Of a stretch of 36,545 bases of DNA, positions 1 to 7,622 are shown one piece after another. Each line of letters opens with the position of its first letter. The first letter of the stretch is position 1. The position numbers were made by a program, and so were the translations under genes. This stretch comes from Hellea sp964576765 (GTDB lineage Bacteria; Pseudomonadota; Alphaproteobacteria; Caulobacterales; Maricaulaceae). Location of the stretch: NCBI GenBank assembly GCA_964576765.1, contig CAZNWH010000011.1, positions 1 to 36,545 of the forward strand. The letters run 5' to 3'. The notes beneath the pieces are model-generated. The model had not been told where the DNA came from, did not search any database, and saw only the letters and a program-made list of their open reading frames with translations.

Positions 1-1
1 C

Positions 2-388
2 CGTCGTTGTGAAATTGATTTAACTCTTGATGCTGTTACAAGTTATGTTGAGCCAGCTCAGACATATACAGAGACAGTTGTTGATACAGCTCCTTATATT
101 GAGCCAACACCGATTGAACCAGTGGTTACTCAAGCGCCTGCACCGTATGTTGAGCCGACGCCTGTTTATTCAACACCTTCAGTGCCCTCTACACCTTCAG
201 TGCCCTCTACACCAGCAGCGCCCGCAACTCCATATGTGCCGCCTACGACTCCGCCTCCACTTCCTCCTGTGTCAGCAGGTGGTGGTCTAGGTGGAATTAG
301 TACACCTGTTCTTGTGGGTGGATTGGCCGCTATCGTTGCAGCTGGTATTATTATTGCGGATGATGATGATGATCCAAGTAGTCCGTAA
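2..388 (+). CDS. C-terminal part of a Pro/Thr-rich protein with a terminal membrane anchor (5' end outside window)
   Basis: The reading frame is open from base 2 to the TAA at 386-388, so only the last 128 residues are present. The visible part is low complexity, with repeated EPTP, STPSVPS and PPTTPP segments. It ends in a Gly-rich stretch, one hydrophobic segment (about PVLVGGLAAIVAAGIIIA) and a DDDDDPSSP tail. This resembles the proline-rich stalk and C-terminal hydrophobic segment with acidic tail of some alphaproteobacterial FecR-domain or surface proteins. The functional domain is upstream and unseen, so no function is assigned. An ATG-like internal codon near 122 is not needed as a start because the frame continues upstream without a stop. 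An intrinsic terminator follows 25 bp after the stop. Confidence 0.75.
   Translation, partial: RRCEIDLTLDAVTSYVEPAQTYTETVVDTAPYIEPTPIEPVVTQAPAPYVEPTPVYSTPSVPSTPSVPSTPAAPATPYVPPTTPPPLPPVSAGGGLGGISTPVLVGGLAAIVAAGIIIADDDDDPSSP
173..208 (+). repeat. Perfect 18-bp tandem duplication within the Pro-rich stalk
   Basis: The unit ACACCTTCAGTGCCCTCT occurs twice back to back (173-190 and 191-208) and codes for the same six residues each time. The copies are identical, which suggests recent slippage. The stalk length could therefore vary between strains. Confidence 0.9.
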
Positions 389-410
389 GTTTAACAGACA
401 CTCATAAATT

Positions 411-442
411 AAACGCCCGCATTTGTTAGGGCGTTTTTTTTT
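411..442 (+). terminator. Intrinsic terminator after the partial Pro-rich gene
   Basis: A 6-bp stem, ACGCCC (413-418) with GGGCGT (429-434), has a 10-nt loop and runs directly into a T tract (434-442). It separates the partial upstream gene from the arginine-type operon starting at 516. Confidence 0.85.
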
Positions 443-515
443 GTTTACTTTTTATCCAAACTCACTTCTCTGTAATCAGTAAATTATTTTGTTGGACTGG
501 GAGAGACTTATCACC

Positions 516-1619
516 GTGTCACTTGATAAAATTTTGAATTGGTTGGAAAAGCTTGTGGGCTTTGACACGCGTAATGGTCTGGGGGATGAACTATCCTGTA
601 TAGACCTTCTTAAAACTGCTTTATCAACCTATAACCCTGACGACCTTTTAGTTGGCACAGTCAAACGGTCGCGTGGAAAGTTGGATAGCGGCTATGTTCT
701 AGCTCGATGGGGAACGCCTAAGCTATTATTAAACGTCCATATTGATACAGTTCCCAGTGGTGAAGGATGGAATAGTAATCCCTTTAAACTTCGCAAAGAT
801 GGCGAACGGGTTACAGGTTTGGGGACGAGCGATATTAAAGGCGCAGCCGCCTGCATATTAGCGGGATTGGATAATATTGCGCCTAAGGATGTTGCTATTC
901 TATTTTCGGGGGATGAGGAACATGGCAGTGAGGTTATGCCGGAAATTATCAAACGCGGGCATTATGGGGGGGCTATTGCCGCCATAGTTTGTGAGCCTAC
1001 AAAATGCGAAGTTGGCCGCCGCCATCGTGGTATGCTGGCGCTAACTGCAGAGTTTACAGGAAAGGGCGGGCATAGTTCATTGTCGGATGTAACCGAACGT
1101 CCACTACTTCAAGCCTCCCGATTGGCGAGCGCTTTCGGTGATTATGGAGACCGCCATATGGAATTTGGAGAGGAGCCCTATAAAGGGCTGTGTTTGAATA
1201 TAGGCGATATTGAAAATGATGGGGCTTATAATGTCATACCAACACGATCCAAACTTTGGACGTCCATGCGGCCCCCTCCGGGCGATAATATAAAGGCAAG
1301 ACAAGCCGATATGATGAAAATTATTAGCGATATTACGCCGGACGCTGTCACAGATATTATCGTGGCATTTGAACCTTTTGCCACGCATGATATTTCAGCC
1401 TTTCAGCCTATATTCACAGATACACGGATAGTGGATCTACCATATTGGACAGAGGCGGCTATGTTATCAGAAGCAGGTTTAAATGTTGTCGTCTATGGCC
1501 CGGGCGATGTAAAACAAGCCCATAAACCCAATGAATACGTAACATTGGATCATCTGAATATCGCGGCGCAGACCTATCAAAAAGCTATGGCTGGTAAGAG
1601 TTATGGCAGCCGTGCTTAA
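516..1619 (+). CDS. M20 family deacetylase, N-acetylcitrulline/N-acetylornithine deacetylase type
   Basis: A 367-residue zinc amidohydrolase of the ArgE/DapE group. Visible metal-site motifs are NVHIDTVP (H75, D77), GLGTSDIKG (D106), SGDEEHG (E134/E135) and CEPT (E160), with the dimerisation domain in between. The C-terminal WTEAAMLSEAG and YGPGDVKQAHKPNEYVTL motifs, and FDTRN near the N-terminus, match my memory of Xanthomonas N-acetylcitrulline deacetylase (ArgE') better than E. coli ArgE. I chose GTG at 516 over the upstream TTG at 489 because GGGAGAG (499-505) is well placed only for the GTG and homologues begin there. It overlaps the next gene, an N-acetylglutamate-synthase-type protein, by 17 bp, which supports a role in arginine biosynthesis. 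Whether the substrate is acetylcitrulline or acetylornithine is not decided by sequence alone. Confidence 0.82.
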   Translation: MSLDKILNWLEKLVGFDTRNGLGDELSCIDLLKTALSTYNPDDLLVGTVKRSRGKLDSGYVLARWGTPKLLLNVHIDTVPSGEGWNSNPFKLRKDGERVTGLGTSDIKGAAACILAGLDNIAPKDVAILFSGDEEHGSEVMPEIIKRGHYGGAIAAIVCEPTKCEVGRRHRGMLALTAEFTGKGGHSSLSDVTERPLLQASRLASAFGDYGDRHMEFGEEPYKGLCLNIGDIENDGAYNVIPTRSKLWTSMRPPPGDNIKARQADMMKIISDITPDAVTDIIVAFEPFATHDISAFQPIFTDTRIVDLPYWTEAAMLSEAGLNVVVYGPGDVKQAHKPNEYVTLDHLNIAAQTYQKAMAGKSYGSRA

Positions 1620-2742
1620 GGAAACCGTTCTTAAGAGTTTATCCGCCATAGGTGCATCCCATGAGGCGAAGTTTTATGCAGAACTTTTTGCTGCACAGGA
1701 AGCAGAACGCTTTGCGCTTATTGTCATAGACCCTCGATGTCTCAAAGACCCTTTACTTGAGTCCCTGATCAGTAATTTGCGCATTTTGTCAGATCTAGGA
1801 TTAGCCCCCGTTTTATTGGTTGGCGCTTTAGATCATGATCGAACCTCCGTGAAATTCCAAGCCCAGCGTTTGTCAAAAGACCTTGAAAAAGCCTCGGTAA
1901 GACCGGCAAAGTTGAATACGGCAAGCTATCAACTCATTCCGGAAGTTCGCCAAAAAGCGTGCAAAGGGATGATCACAATTTTAGAAATGACAGAGAGCCG
2001 AGAAGGCATGCATTTGATGGGCCTGGTGAATGAATTGAAACCGAGAAAGGTTATATTTTTACAGCCCTCGGGTGTTATCTCCGTTAACGGAAAACGCTGC
2101 TCGCATATCAATATAGATTTGATTGAGGCTGGAGGTTTACTGGAAAATCTTTCAGCGGGACAATTAAGGTTCGTAAAACTTGTTCAGGAATTATCAAAAG
2201 ATAAAACCAATAAAAGCGTCTATGTTATTGCTTCGCCTTTAAACCTTTTGACGGAACTTTTCACGACCAAAGGCTCAGGGACTATGCTGCGCCGCGCCGC
2301 GCCGATTAAGACAATCAAGACTTTGGTTAAATTAAATAAGACTGCGTTAAAAACCTCCATTGAAGAAGCTTTTGATAAATCAATCGAACCCGCTTTTTTA
2401 ACGAGTAAAATCCATAGAGGTTTTATTGAGCATGATTATCGCGGGGGCGCTATTTTTACGGAACTGGCAGGATTACCATATCTTTCAAAATTCTGGGTGT
2501 CCAAAGAGGCGCAGGGCGAAGGCATTGCGCGCGATATTTGGGACGTGATGAGTGCAGAAATTTCAGCATTTTTCTGGCGCTCACGTATGAAAAACCCTTT
2601 TAATGACTGGTATATGCGCGCCTGTGAGGGTATGCAGATCAGCGGCGAATGGCGTGTGTTTTGGAAGGGGCTTGAGGCTCCCGAAGTGCCGGGCGCTATT
2701 ATCGCGGCGGCCTCTGCGCAGGATGATTTTATAACTGAGTAA
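1603..2742 (+). CDS. N-acetylglutamate synthase of the NAGS/K type with a degenerate amino-acid-kinase domain
   Basis: A 379-residue protein with an N-terminal amino-acid-kinase-like half (about 1-225) and a C-terminal NAT/DUF619 acetyltransferase half (about 235-370). The C-terminal half carries the expected signatures: LFTTKGSGTMLRR (219-231), AQGEGIAR (303-310, acetyl-CoA loop), FFWRSRMKNPFNDWY (323-337) and WRVFWKGL (350-357). It should make N-acetylglutamate from glutamate and acetyl-CoA, the first arginine step. In Xanthomonas/Maricaulis NAGS/K the kinase half has a KVGG phosphate loop and an HGAGP motif; here the matching stretches read VIDPRC (41-46) and LVGALDH (72-78). The protein is also about 60 residues shorter, mostly within this half. 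Kinase activity is therefore unlikely. It overlaps the M20 gene by 17 bp and lies 6 bp before the M14 gene. Confidence 0.8.
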   Translation: MAAVLKETVLKSLSAIGASHEAKFYAELFAAQEAERFALIVIDPRCLKDPLLESLISNLRILSDLGLAPVLLVGALDHDRTSVKFQAQRLSKDLEKASVRPAKLNTASYQLIPEVRQKACKGMITILEMTESREGMHLMGLVNELKPRKVIFLQPSGVISVNGKRCSHINIDLIEAGGLLENLSAGQLRFVKLVQELSKDKTNKSVYVIASPLNLLTELFTTKGSGTMLRRAAPIKTIKTLVKLNKTALKTSIEEAFDKSIEPAFLTSKIHRGFIEHDYRGGAIFTELAGLPYLSKFWVSKEAQGEGIARDIWDVMSAEISAFFWRSRMKNPFNDWYMRACEGMQISGEWRVFWKGLEAPEVPGAIIAAASAQDDFITE

Positions 2743-2748
2743 TCTATC

Positions 2749-3873
2749 ATGACACTTCATATTAGCTCGGCCTTTGACGGCGGAAATATTCTCGTTCATA
2801 GCGTCAAAGACCCCCAAAGTATCCGCCTCTCTATCCGCCCCGATAATGCCTCTGATTTTTTTCAATGGTTCTATTTCCGCGTTAGCGGCGCAAAAAACCA
2901 AGACCTGAAAATGACGATAGAAAATGCCAAAGACGCCGCCTTTACTGGCGGGTGGGAGAATTACAAAGCCTGTGCTAGCTATGACCGCGAAACGTGGTTT
3001 CGTATCGATACAACGTCTTATGAAAATGGCCAATTAATCATAGATCATAAGCCCGAATTAGACTCGGTTTATTATGCTTATTTTGCGCCCTATAGTCAGG
3101 AACGTCATGCCAATGTCGTGGCCGAAGCTTTGCTACACCCAGACGTTTCTTTGCGAGTCTTAGGCCAAACAGTGCAAGGGCAAGACCTTGATTGTCTTTC
3201 TATCGGCACTGGGGCCAAATCTATCTGGGTGATCGCCCGGCAACATCCAGGGGAGACGATGGCCGAGTGGTGGATGGAAGGTTTTCTCGCCCGCCTATTG
3301 GATGACGAAGATGACGCGGCGCTTTCCTTAAGAGAAAAAGCGGTCTTCCACATTGTCCCAAATATGTGCCCGGACGGTTCCAAAAACGGAAACCTGCGCA
3401 CCAATGATACAGGTGCAAATCTGAACCGTGAATGGGGGGTGGCGACCATCCAATCTGCGCCCGAAGTTTATCACACAATCGCCGCCATGGATATGGCCAA
3501 GCCTGATTTGTGTCTTGACGTGCACGGGGATGAAAGCTTGCCTTATAATTTTATCGCGGGCGCGGAAGGCATTCCGGGCTATACAGAAAAACAGGCGGAT
3601 AATCTGGCCGCTTTCCTCTCGGCTTATAAAACAGCTTCGCCGGATTTCCAGACCAAGCATGGCTATCCAAAAAGCAAACCGGGCAATGCCAATTTAACCA
3701 TGTGCACTAATTACACCGCTCATGCCTATGATTGCTTGGCTATGACATTAGAGATGCCGTTCAAGGATAATGCCGACGCTCCCGACGCCGAATTTGGCTG
3801 GTCGCCCGACCGGAGCGCAGATTTGGGCGGCGCGGTTCTTGATGCCATGCTCGCCGTTGTTGACGAGTTATAG
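2749..3873 (+). CDS. M14 zinc carboxypeptidase, cytosolic carboxypeptidase (CCP)-like
   Basis: A 374-residue protein with no signal peptide. Residues 1-125 form the beta-sandwich domain that precedes the catalytic domain in the M14-D (CCP/Nna1-like) group. Zinc ligands are in RQHPGE (H166, E169) and DVHGDE (H259). Substrate-binding NREW is at 226-229, and the probable catalytic glutamate is in TLEMPF (E335). Bacterial CCP-like enzymes remove C-terminal residues from peptides; the physiological substrate here is unknown. The ATG lies 6 bp after the NAGS-type gene, so it looks like the third gene of the same operon. That is an unexpected partner for arginine genes and might indicate salvage of acidic or basic C-terminal residues, though this is only a guess. 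Confidence 0.85.
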   Translation: MTLHISSAFDGGNILVHSVKDPQSIRLSIRPDNASDFFQWFYFRVSGAKNQDLKMTIENAKDAAFTGGWENYKACASYDRETWFRIDTTSYENGQLIIDHKPELDSVYYAYFAPYSQERHANVVAEALLHPDVSLRVLGQTVQGQDLDCLSIGTGAKSIWVIARQHPGETMAEWWMEGFLARLLDDEDDAALSLREKAVFHIVPNMCPDGSKNGNLRTNDTGANLNREWGVATIQSAPEVYHTIAAMDMAKPDLCLDVHGDESLPYNFIAGAEGIPGYTEKQADNLAAFLSAYKTASPDFQTKHGYPKSKPGNANLTMCTNYTAHAYDCLAMTLEMPFKDNADAPDAEFGWSPDRSADLGGAVLDAMLAVVDEL

Positions 3874-3991
3874 TGAGTGCAAATAGGTAACTTCCAAAAA
3901 CCATAAAATAAAACCCCAAGCGTCATCGGGGACCGCCTCGTACAAAATAGCTAATCCATAGAGTAATCTCTCAAAGCGATAATTAGGTTCC

Positions 3992-4027
3992 ATGGATCCC
4001 CCGTTCAAGTTGGGTGATGACGGGGGA
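3992..4027. repeat. Degenerate REP-like palindromic element
   Basis: CCCCCG (3998-4003) is complementary to CGGGGG (4021-4026), and the flanks ATGGATCC and GATGACGGGG look like the widespread proteobacterial palindromic repeat whose core reads GGATCCCCG-loop-CGGGGATGACG. It lies in the 256-bp spacer (3874-4129) between the M14 gene and the phosphatase gene, where I see nothing else. I found no second copy in the window, so the assignment rests on resemblance. Confidence 0.4.
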
Positions 4028-4129
4028 GGAGGTTTGCCGCTTTGGTTGTCACCTATCCTCAAACAAAGAAACCTTGCCTTGGCCTATAGAAATAAGGTAT
4101 GTGGGATACTTTTTAAAATTTCTTGACTT

Positions 4130-4570
4130 ATGAAAACTGTAATTTTTGACATAGATGGAACTCTCGCGGATATCGCTCACAGGCGTCATCATGTCAGTGA
4201 TGGGCGTTCGAATTGGGCGGCGTTTAATCAAGCCATGGGTGATGATACGCCTAATGATGCGATTGTGTCTTTATATCAAACGCTATGGAAGAGCGGAGCG
4301 TATAATCTGGAAATCGTGACGGGCCGGAATGAGCGATTCAGGGATATTACAGAGCGTTGGTTTGTCTGGAATGAAATTCCCTTTACCCGTATTACAATGC
4401 GAGCAGATAATGATCACAGAGCCGATCACATCATTAAAGAAGAGATTTTAAACCGCTTTCTAGCTCAGAAGCATGAAATTGAATTTGCCGTCGATGACCG
4501 CCAGCAAGTCGTCGATATGTGGCGGCGAAACGGAATAATCTGCTTGCAATGTGACGTCGGCGATTTTTAG
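4130..4570 (+). CDS. HAD phosphatase resembling the 3'-phosphatase domain of T4 polynucleotide kinase
   Basis: A 146-residue HAD-superfamily protein. Motif I is FDIDGTLAD (residues 6-14, nucleophile D8 and acid D10), motif II includes VTGRNE, and motif IV is FAVDDRQQVVDMWR near residues 118-131. The spacing and the terms RRHHV, ITMRADNDHRAD and ICLQCDVGDF match the phosphatase half of phage T4 Pnkp. That family removes 3'-phosphates from nucleic acid ends, but stand-alone members could act on nucleotides or other phosphoesters. No kinase domain is fused or adjacent. The ATG has no clear Shine-Dalgarno sequence. It stands alone on the + strand, converging with the minus-strand gene at 4661. 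Confidence 0.75.
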   Translation: MKTVIFDIDGTLADIAHRRHHVSDGRSNWAAFNQAMGDDTPNDAIVSLYQTLWKSGAYNLEIVTGRNERFRDITERWFVWNEIPFTRITMRADNDHRADHIIKEEILNRFLAQKHEIEFAVDDRQQVVDMWRRNGIICLQCDVGDF

Positions 4571-4660
4571 GAGCTAGCGAGGCATGGGACAGGTCGGGAT
4601 AGGGAGTTAAACTCATGATTAACCTCCTCGTCTTTTCGGGTTTAGAGAGCTTATAGGATT

Positions 4661-5092
4661 TCAGCTTTTGAACGGATCACCTGAAAGATGCATCATATAG
4701 TGCTGTGCAAGAGCGGCTTTACGATGTCTTGATGTCTTTTGAAACTCCGGGTCGGTGAGCATATCCATAAAGGCCTGACGGGTTGGAAAATACATAATTG
4801 CTGCTTTGTTCCATTTGGGATTATCAGGTCCAATCATGATCTGATCGACTGGGGAGCTAAAAACCATACGCCCACCAAGATCATTAATCATCTTTCCTGC
4901 AATATTGGCATAACGCGCATAGGCTTGCTCTCCCGTTACATCTGCCTTCGCTGTACCAAACTCAGGATCGCCTTCTTTATATTGGGCGGTTGTATGAAAT
5001 AAAAACAGGTTAAGCACTCCAAGAGGGGCGTCCATAGGCAGTGACATAAGCATTGAGCGTTGAGAATCCGTTGGAGCAAGAAATGAAGTCAT
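4661..5092 (-). CDS. DUF1330-like dimeric alpha-beta barrel protein
   Basis: A 143-residue soluble protein. The core from about residue 24 shows the pattern of DUF1330/ABM-type ferredoxin-like barrels: LNLFLFHTTAQY, then YARYANIAGKMINDLGGRM, then AAIMYFPTRQAFMDMLTDPEF. These proteins form small dimers and have been linked to monooxygenase- or stress-type roles, but no specific reaction can be assigned. It lies 43 bp downstream of the Rieske oxygenase on the same strand, so the two may be cotranscribed. No strong Shine-Dalgarno sequence supports the ATG, and internal ATG codons within the first 20 residues are alternative starts. Confidence 0.65.
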   Translation of the reverse strand: MTSFLAPTDSQRSMLMSLPMDAPLGVLNLFLFHTTAQYKEGDPEFGTAKADVTGEQAYARYANIAGKMINDLGGRMVFSSPVDQIMIGPDNPKWNKAAIMYFPTRQAFMDMLTDPEFQKTSRHRKAALAQHYMMHLSGDPFKS

Positions 5093-5135
5093 AAGTTCGT
5101 TTTAATTCTTTTGTTCTATTTTTCCCAGTTGGACT

Positions 5136-6266
5136 TCAGACCCGCTCCGCCATCTCTTTATGGAAGTGGATAATAGCCGGTTCATAATGACCGAAAGTGA
5201 AGACCTCATTAGCATTGGCGGGCAGGCTGCGCTGTATGCCGCTGACCAGTGCAATATCTTCTTGTTGACCTGTTCCATTGACAAAGGCGAGATCGCGTTT
5301 AGCGGCCTCTATTACGGCTTCTGTATCAGGATTATCAGTTGATTTGGTCATATTATAGACGGTGACTTTTGTCTGCGAAACATTGATGGGTTCCAAAATG
5401 GCGAGGCTTCGATGATGAGAAAGCTCGGCAAGGACCACATTAGGGAAGAGGTGGTTTAGGTAAGTCAGCTTATCGGAAACGTAGCGGTCCTTCGGCGCGA
5501 CATCTGCCAGCGTTTCAATGCGCTGAAAGGGGAATGTGACGCGCGAATGAAGTCCGCTATGTTCAATCACGGTCAAATTATCATAGCCAAAGGGGAAGAA
5601 GGTTTTCGAATGGGCGGGCTTGATGTGATAACCTTCGAGGAAGCTTTCTAGATGGAGTTTCCAATTGGCTTCTACGATAATCTCGGACTCCGCGAATATA
5701 ATCTGATCGGCTTTGAGGATATCGGGGACGTCCTCAAGCATTTTTAAAGCTTTTGATTGATCCTCATCAGGCTGTTGATGGAGAATAAAGATGATACCCT
5801 TAGTTTCTATCGCGGTGAGCTCGGCTAGGCCATGGGTGAGCTTGTCTACATCCGGAAAGCCGTCTTCATGGGGTATGCCGCGAAGGGTTCCGTCTAGCCC
5901 ATAAGACCATCCGTGATAAGGACAGACGAAAGCTCCGACGCATCCGCTATCGGCCACCAGTTCAGCGCCGCGGTGACGACAAGCATTTTTAAAGGCGCGC
6001 GCTTTGCCGTCATTCCCGCGCACGACAATGATCGGTACGCCCGCAGCTCGCTTTGCAATATAGTCTCCGGTTTTAGCCAGCGCTATTGACGGACAAAAGG
6101 GGGTTGGGAGGGATTTAAACACGACGAGTTCACGTGTGAGGCGCTCAGGCGAGCGGTAATTCTCCACGGGCTCGCGCCAGACCTCATCGCCGCGGTCCGT
6201 TGTCTTGTTGTTGATGTGACCGAGAACCCGGTCAACGACATCGCTATCAGATATAAATTTAGACAT
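5136..6266 (-). CDS. Rieske [2Fe-2S] aromatic-ring-hydroxylating oxygenase, alpha-subunit type
   Basis: A 376-residue protein with an N-terminal Rieske domain, C96-R-H98 and C115-P-Y-H118 (CRHRG and CPYHGW motifs), and a C-terminal catalytic domain with the mononuclear-iron motif NWKLHLESFLEGYHIKPAH (H214, H219). Such enzymes receive electrons from a separate reductase and insert oxygen into, or demethylate, small substrates. No reductase or small beta subunit is nearby, so it probably relies on a reductase encoded elsewhere. The substrate cannot be told from sequence; carnitine/betaine-type and aromatic substrates are both possible. The gene is transcribed away from thyA, from which it is separated by 108 bp. 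Confidence 0.85.
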   Translation of the reverse strand: MSKFISDSDVVDRVLGHINNKTTDRGDEVWREPVENYRSPERLTRELVVFKSLPTPFCPSIALAKTGDYIAKRAAGVPIIVVRGNDGKARAFKNACRHRGAELVADSGCVGAFVCPYHGWSYGLDGTLRGIPHEDGFPDVDKLTHGLAELTAIETKGIIFILHQQPDEDQSKALKMLEDVPDILKADQIIFAESEIIVEANWKLHLESFLEGYHIKPAHSKTFFPFGYDNLTVIEHSGLHSRVTFPFQRIETLADVAPKDRYVSDKLTYLNHLFPNVVLAELSHHRSLAILEPINVSQTKVTVYNMTKSTDNPDTEAVIEAAKRDLAFVNGTGQQEDIALVSGIQRSLPANANEVFTFGHYEPAIIHFHKEMAERV

Positions 6267-6308
6267 GGCTATTCTCCGTGGTCCAGACTAGCCAAGACCT
6301 GTGTATAA

Positions 6309-6364
6309 GGAAAGGCGTATTGTTCCAGGAATGGTCTGCAGGACTTGTCGCGAATCGCCTTTCC
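6309..6364. promoter_or_regulatory. Perfect 9-bp inverted repeat in the thyA leader
   Basis: GGAAAGGCG (6309-6317) is exactly complementary to CGCCTTTCC (6356-6364), with 38 nt between the arms. The second arm ends 10 nt before the thyA ATG, where a ribosome binding site would normally lie. The element sits in the 108-bp region between divergent genes and could act as an RNA hairpin or a protein site. Function is unproven. Confidence 0.4.
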
Positions 6365-6374
6365 GCGCTAAGTA

Positions 6375-7190
6375 ATGTTTATGCAGCAATATCTCGATCT
6401 TTTATCTCATGTGATGGAAAATGGCATTGACCGTATGGACCGTACCGGGACGGGGACGCGGGGTGTATTTGGCTATCAGATGCGTTTTGATCTAGCAGAT
6501 GGCTTTCCAATGGTGACGACCAAGAAGCTGCATCGAAAGTCTATCGTCCATGAGCTGATCTGGTTCCTCGCAGGGGATACTAACATCAAATATTTGCAAG
6601 ATCATAAGGTTCGTATTTGGGATGAATGGGCGGACGAAAACGGTGATCTTGGCCCTGTCTATGGGAAACAGTGGCGGCGCTGGGAAGGGCCGCCAAATGA
6701 AGATGGAACGACGACGGTGATAGATCAGGTCGATAAAGTCATTGCAGCGATTAAAACCAATCCTTATTCCCGTCGTCATATTGTGTCCGCATGGAACCCG
6801 GCTGATGTCGATGATATGGCGCTGCCGCCTTGTCATTGCCTGTTTCAGTTTCATGTCGCTAATGGAAAATTAAGCTGCCAACTCTATCAACGCAGCGCTG
6901 ATATCTTTCTCGGCGTCCCTTTTAACATTGCTTCTTATGCATTACTCACTCACATGATGGCACAGGTTTGCGATCTTGATGTGGGTGATTTTGTCCACAG
7001 CTTTGGCGACGCGCATATTTATTCAAATCACTTTGAGCAAGTCAGAACGCAGCTCAGCCGCACGCCTAAGTCTTTGCCGCGCTTAAAGCTCAATAAAGAC
7101 ATCACCTCGATTTATGATTTTACATATCATGATGTTAAAATACTGGGCTATGAATCCCACCCGCATATTGCCGGTAAGGTAGCTGTGTAA
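6375..7190 (+). CDS. thyA: Thymidylate synthase
   Basis: A 271-residue ThyA that methylates dUMP to dTMP with 5,10-methylene-tetrahydrofolate. Family signatures are clear: DRTGTGTRGVFGYQMRF (22-38), the catalytic cysteine in LPPCHCLFQF (C153), QLYQRSADIFLGVPFN and the C-terminal HPHIAGKVAV ending in the usual -AV. It is slightly longer than the 264 residues of E. coli ThyA because of an insertion near 104-115. The start could be ATG 6375 or ATG 6381; neither has a strong Shine-Dalgarno sequence. The usual partner folA (dihydrofolate reductase) does not follow; a converging VOC gene ends 3 bp away. Confidence 0.96.
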   Translation: MFMQQYLDLLSHVMENGIDRMDRTGTGTRGVFGYQMRFDLADGFPMVTTKKLHRKSIVHELIWFLAGDTNIKYLQDHKVRIWDEWADENGDLGPVYGKQWRRWEGPPNEDGTTTVIDQVDKVIAAIKTNPYSRRHIVSAWNPADVDDMALPPCHCLFQFHVANGKLSCQLYQRSADIFLGVPFNIASYALLTHMMAQVCDLDVGDFVHSFGDAHIYSNHFEQVRTQLSRTPKSLPRLKLNKDITSIYDFTYHDVKILGYESHPHIAGKVAV

Positions 7191-7193
7191 GGA

Positions 7194-7613
7194 TTAAGCC
7201 GCAAATATTAGGGACGGGTCTTTGAAACTTTTAAATTCCAGCGCATTGCCGCTGGGGTCGAGGAAAAACATTGTGGCTTGCTCACCGATTTCACCCTTAA
7301 ACCTAATATAAGGCTCGATGATAAAGTCCATTTTTCTTGTGATAAGTCGGTCTCGTAAACCGTGCCATTGATCCCAGTCTAAAATGGCTCCGAAATGGCG
7401 AACAGGGACGTCTTTACCGTCGACAAGGTTAGTGGGCTCGTTTGCGGTGAAGCTTTCGGGTTTGACGTGAAAGCTAAGTTGATGTCCGAAGAAGTCAAAA
7501 TCAATCCATGTCTCGGCTTCACGCCCCTGCGTGCACCCTATAATATCACGGTAAAAACGCCGCGTCTCTTCTTTGTCTTTCACTGGGTAGGCAAGGTGAA
7601 AAACTGTTGACAT
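7194..7613 (-). CDS. VOC (glyoxalase/dioxygenase-fold) family protein
   Basis: A 139-residue single VOC unit pair. The N-terminal beta-alpha-beta module begins FHLAYPVKDKEETRRFYRD, with His6 as a probable metal ligand. The C-terminal module ends FFLDPSGNALEFKSF, whose glutamate is the usual last ligand. Members of this fold include glyoxalase I, extradiol dioxygenases and fosfomycin-type thiol transferases; the substrate is unknown. It lies 9 bp downstream of the GST gene on the same strand, so a joint role in detoxifying electrophiles is plausible but inferred only from the pairing. Confidence 0.8.
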   Translation of the reverse strand: MSTVFHLAYPVKDKEETRRFYRDIIGCTQGREAETWIDFDFFGHQLSFHVKPESFTANEPTNLVDGKDVPVRHFGAILDWDQWHGLRDRLITRKMDFIIEPYIRFKGEIGEQATMFFLDPSGNALEFKSFKDPSLIFAA

Positions 7614-7622
7614 AGCCTAACT

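Noticed and set aside
489..515. TTG start for the M20 deacetylase
   Set aside because: The GTG at 516 has a better placed ribosome binding site and matches the N-terminus of homologues.
2581..3033. 150-codon minus-strand ORF across the NAGS/M14 junction
   Set aside because: It is antisense to two genes with clear motifs, and the translation is not protein-like.
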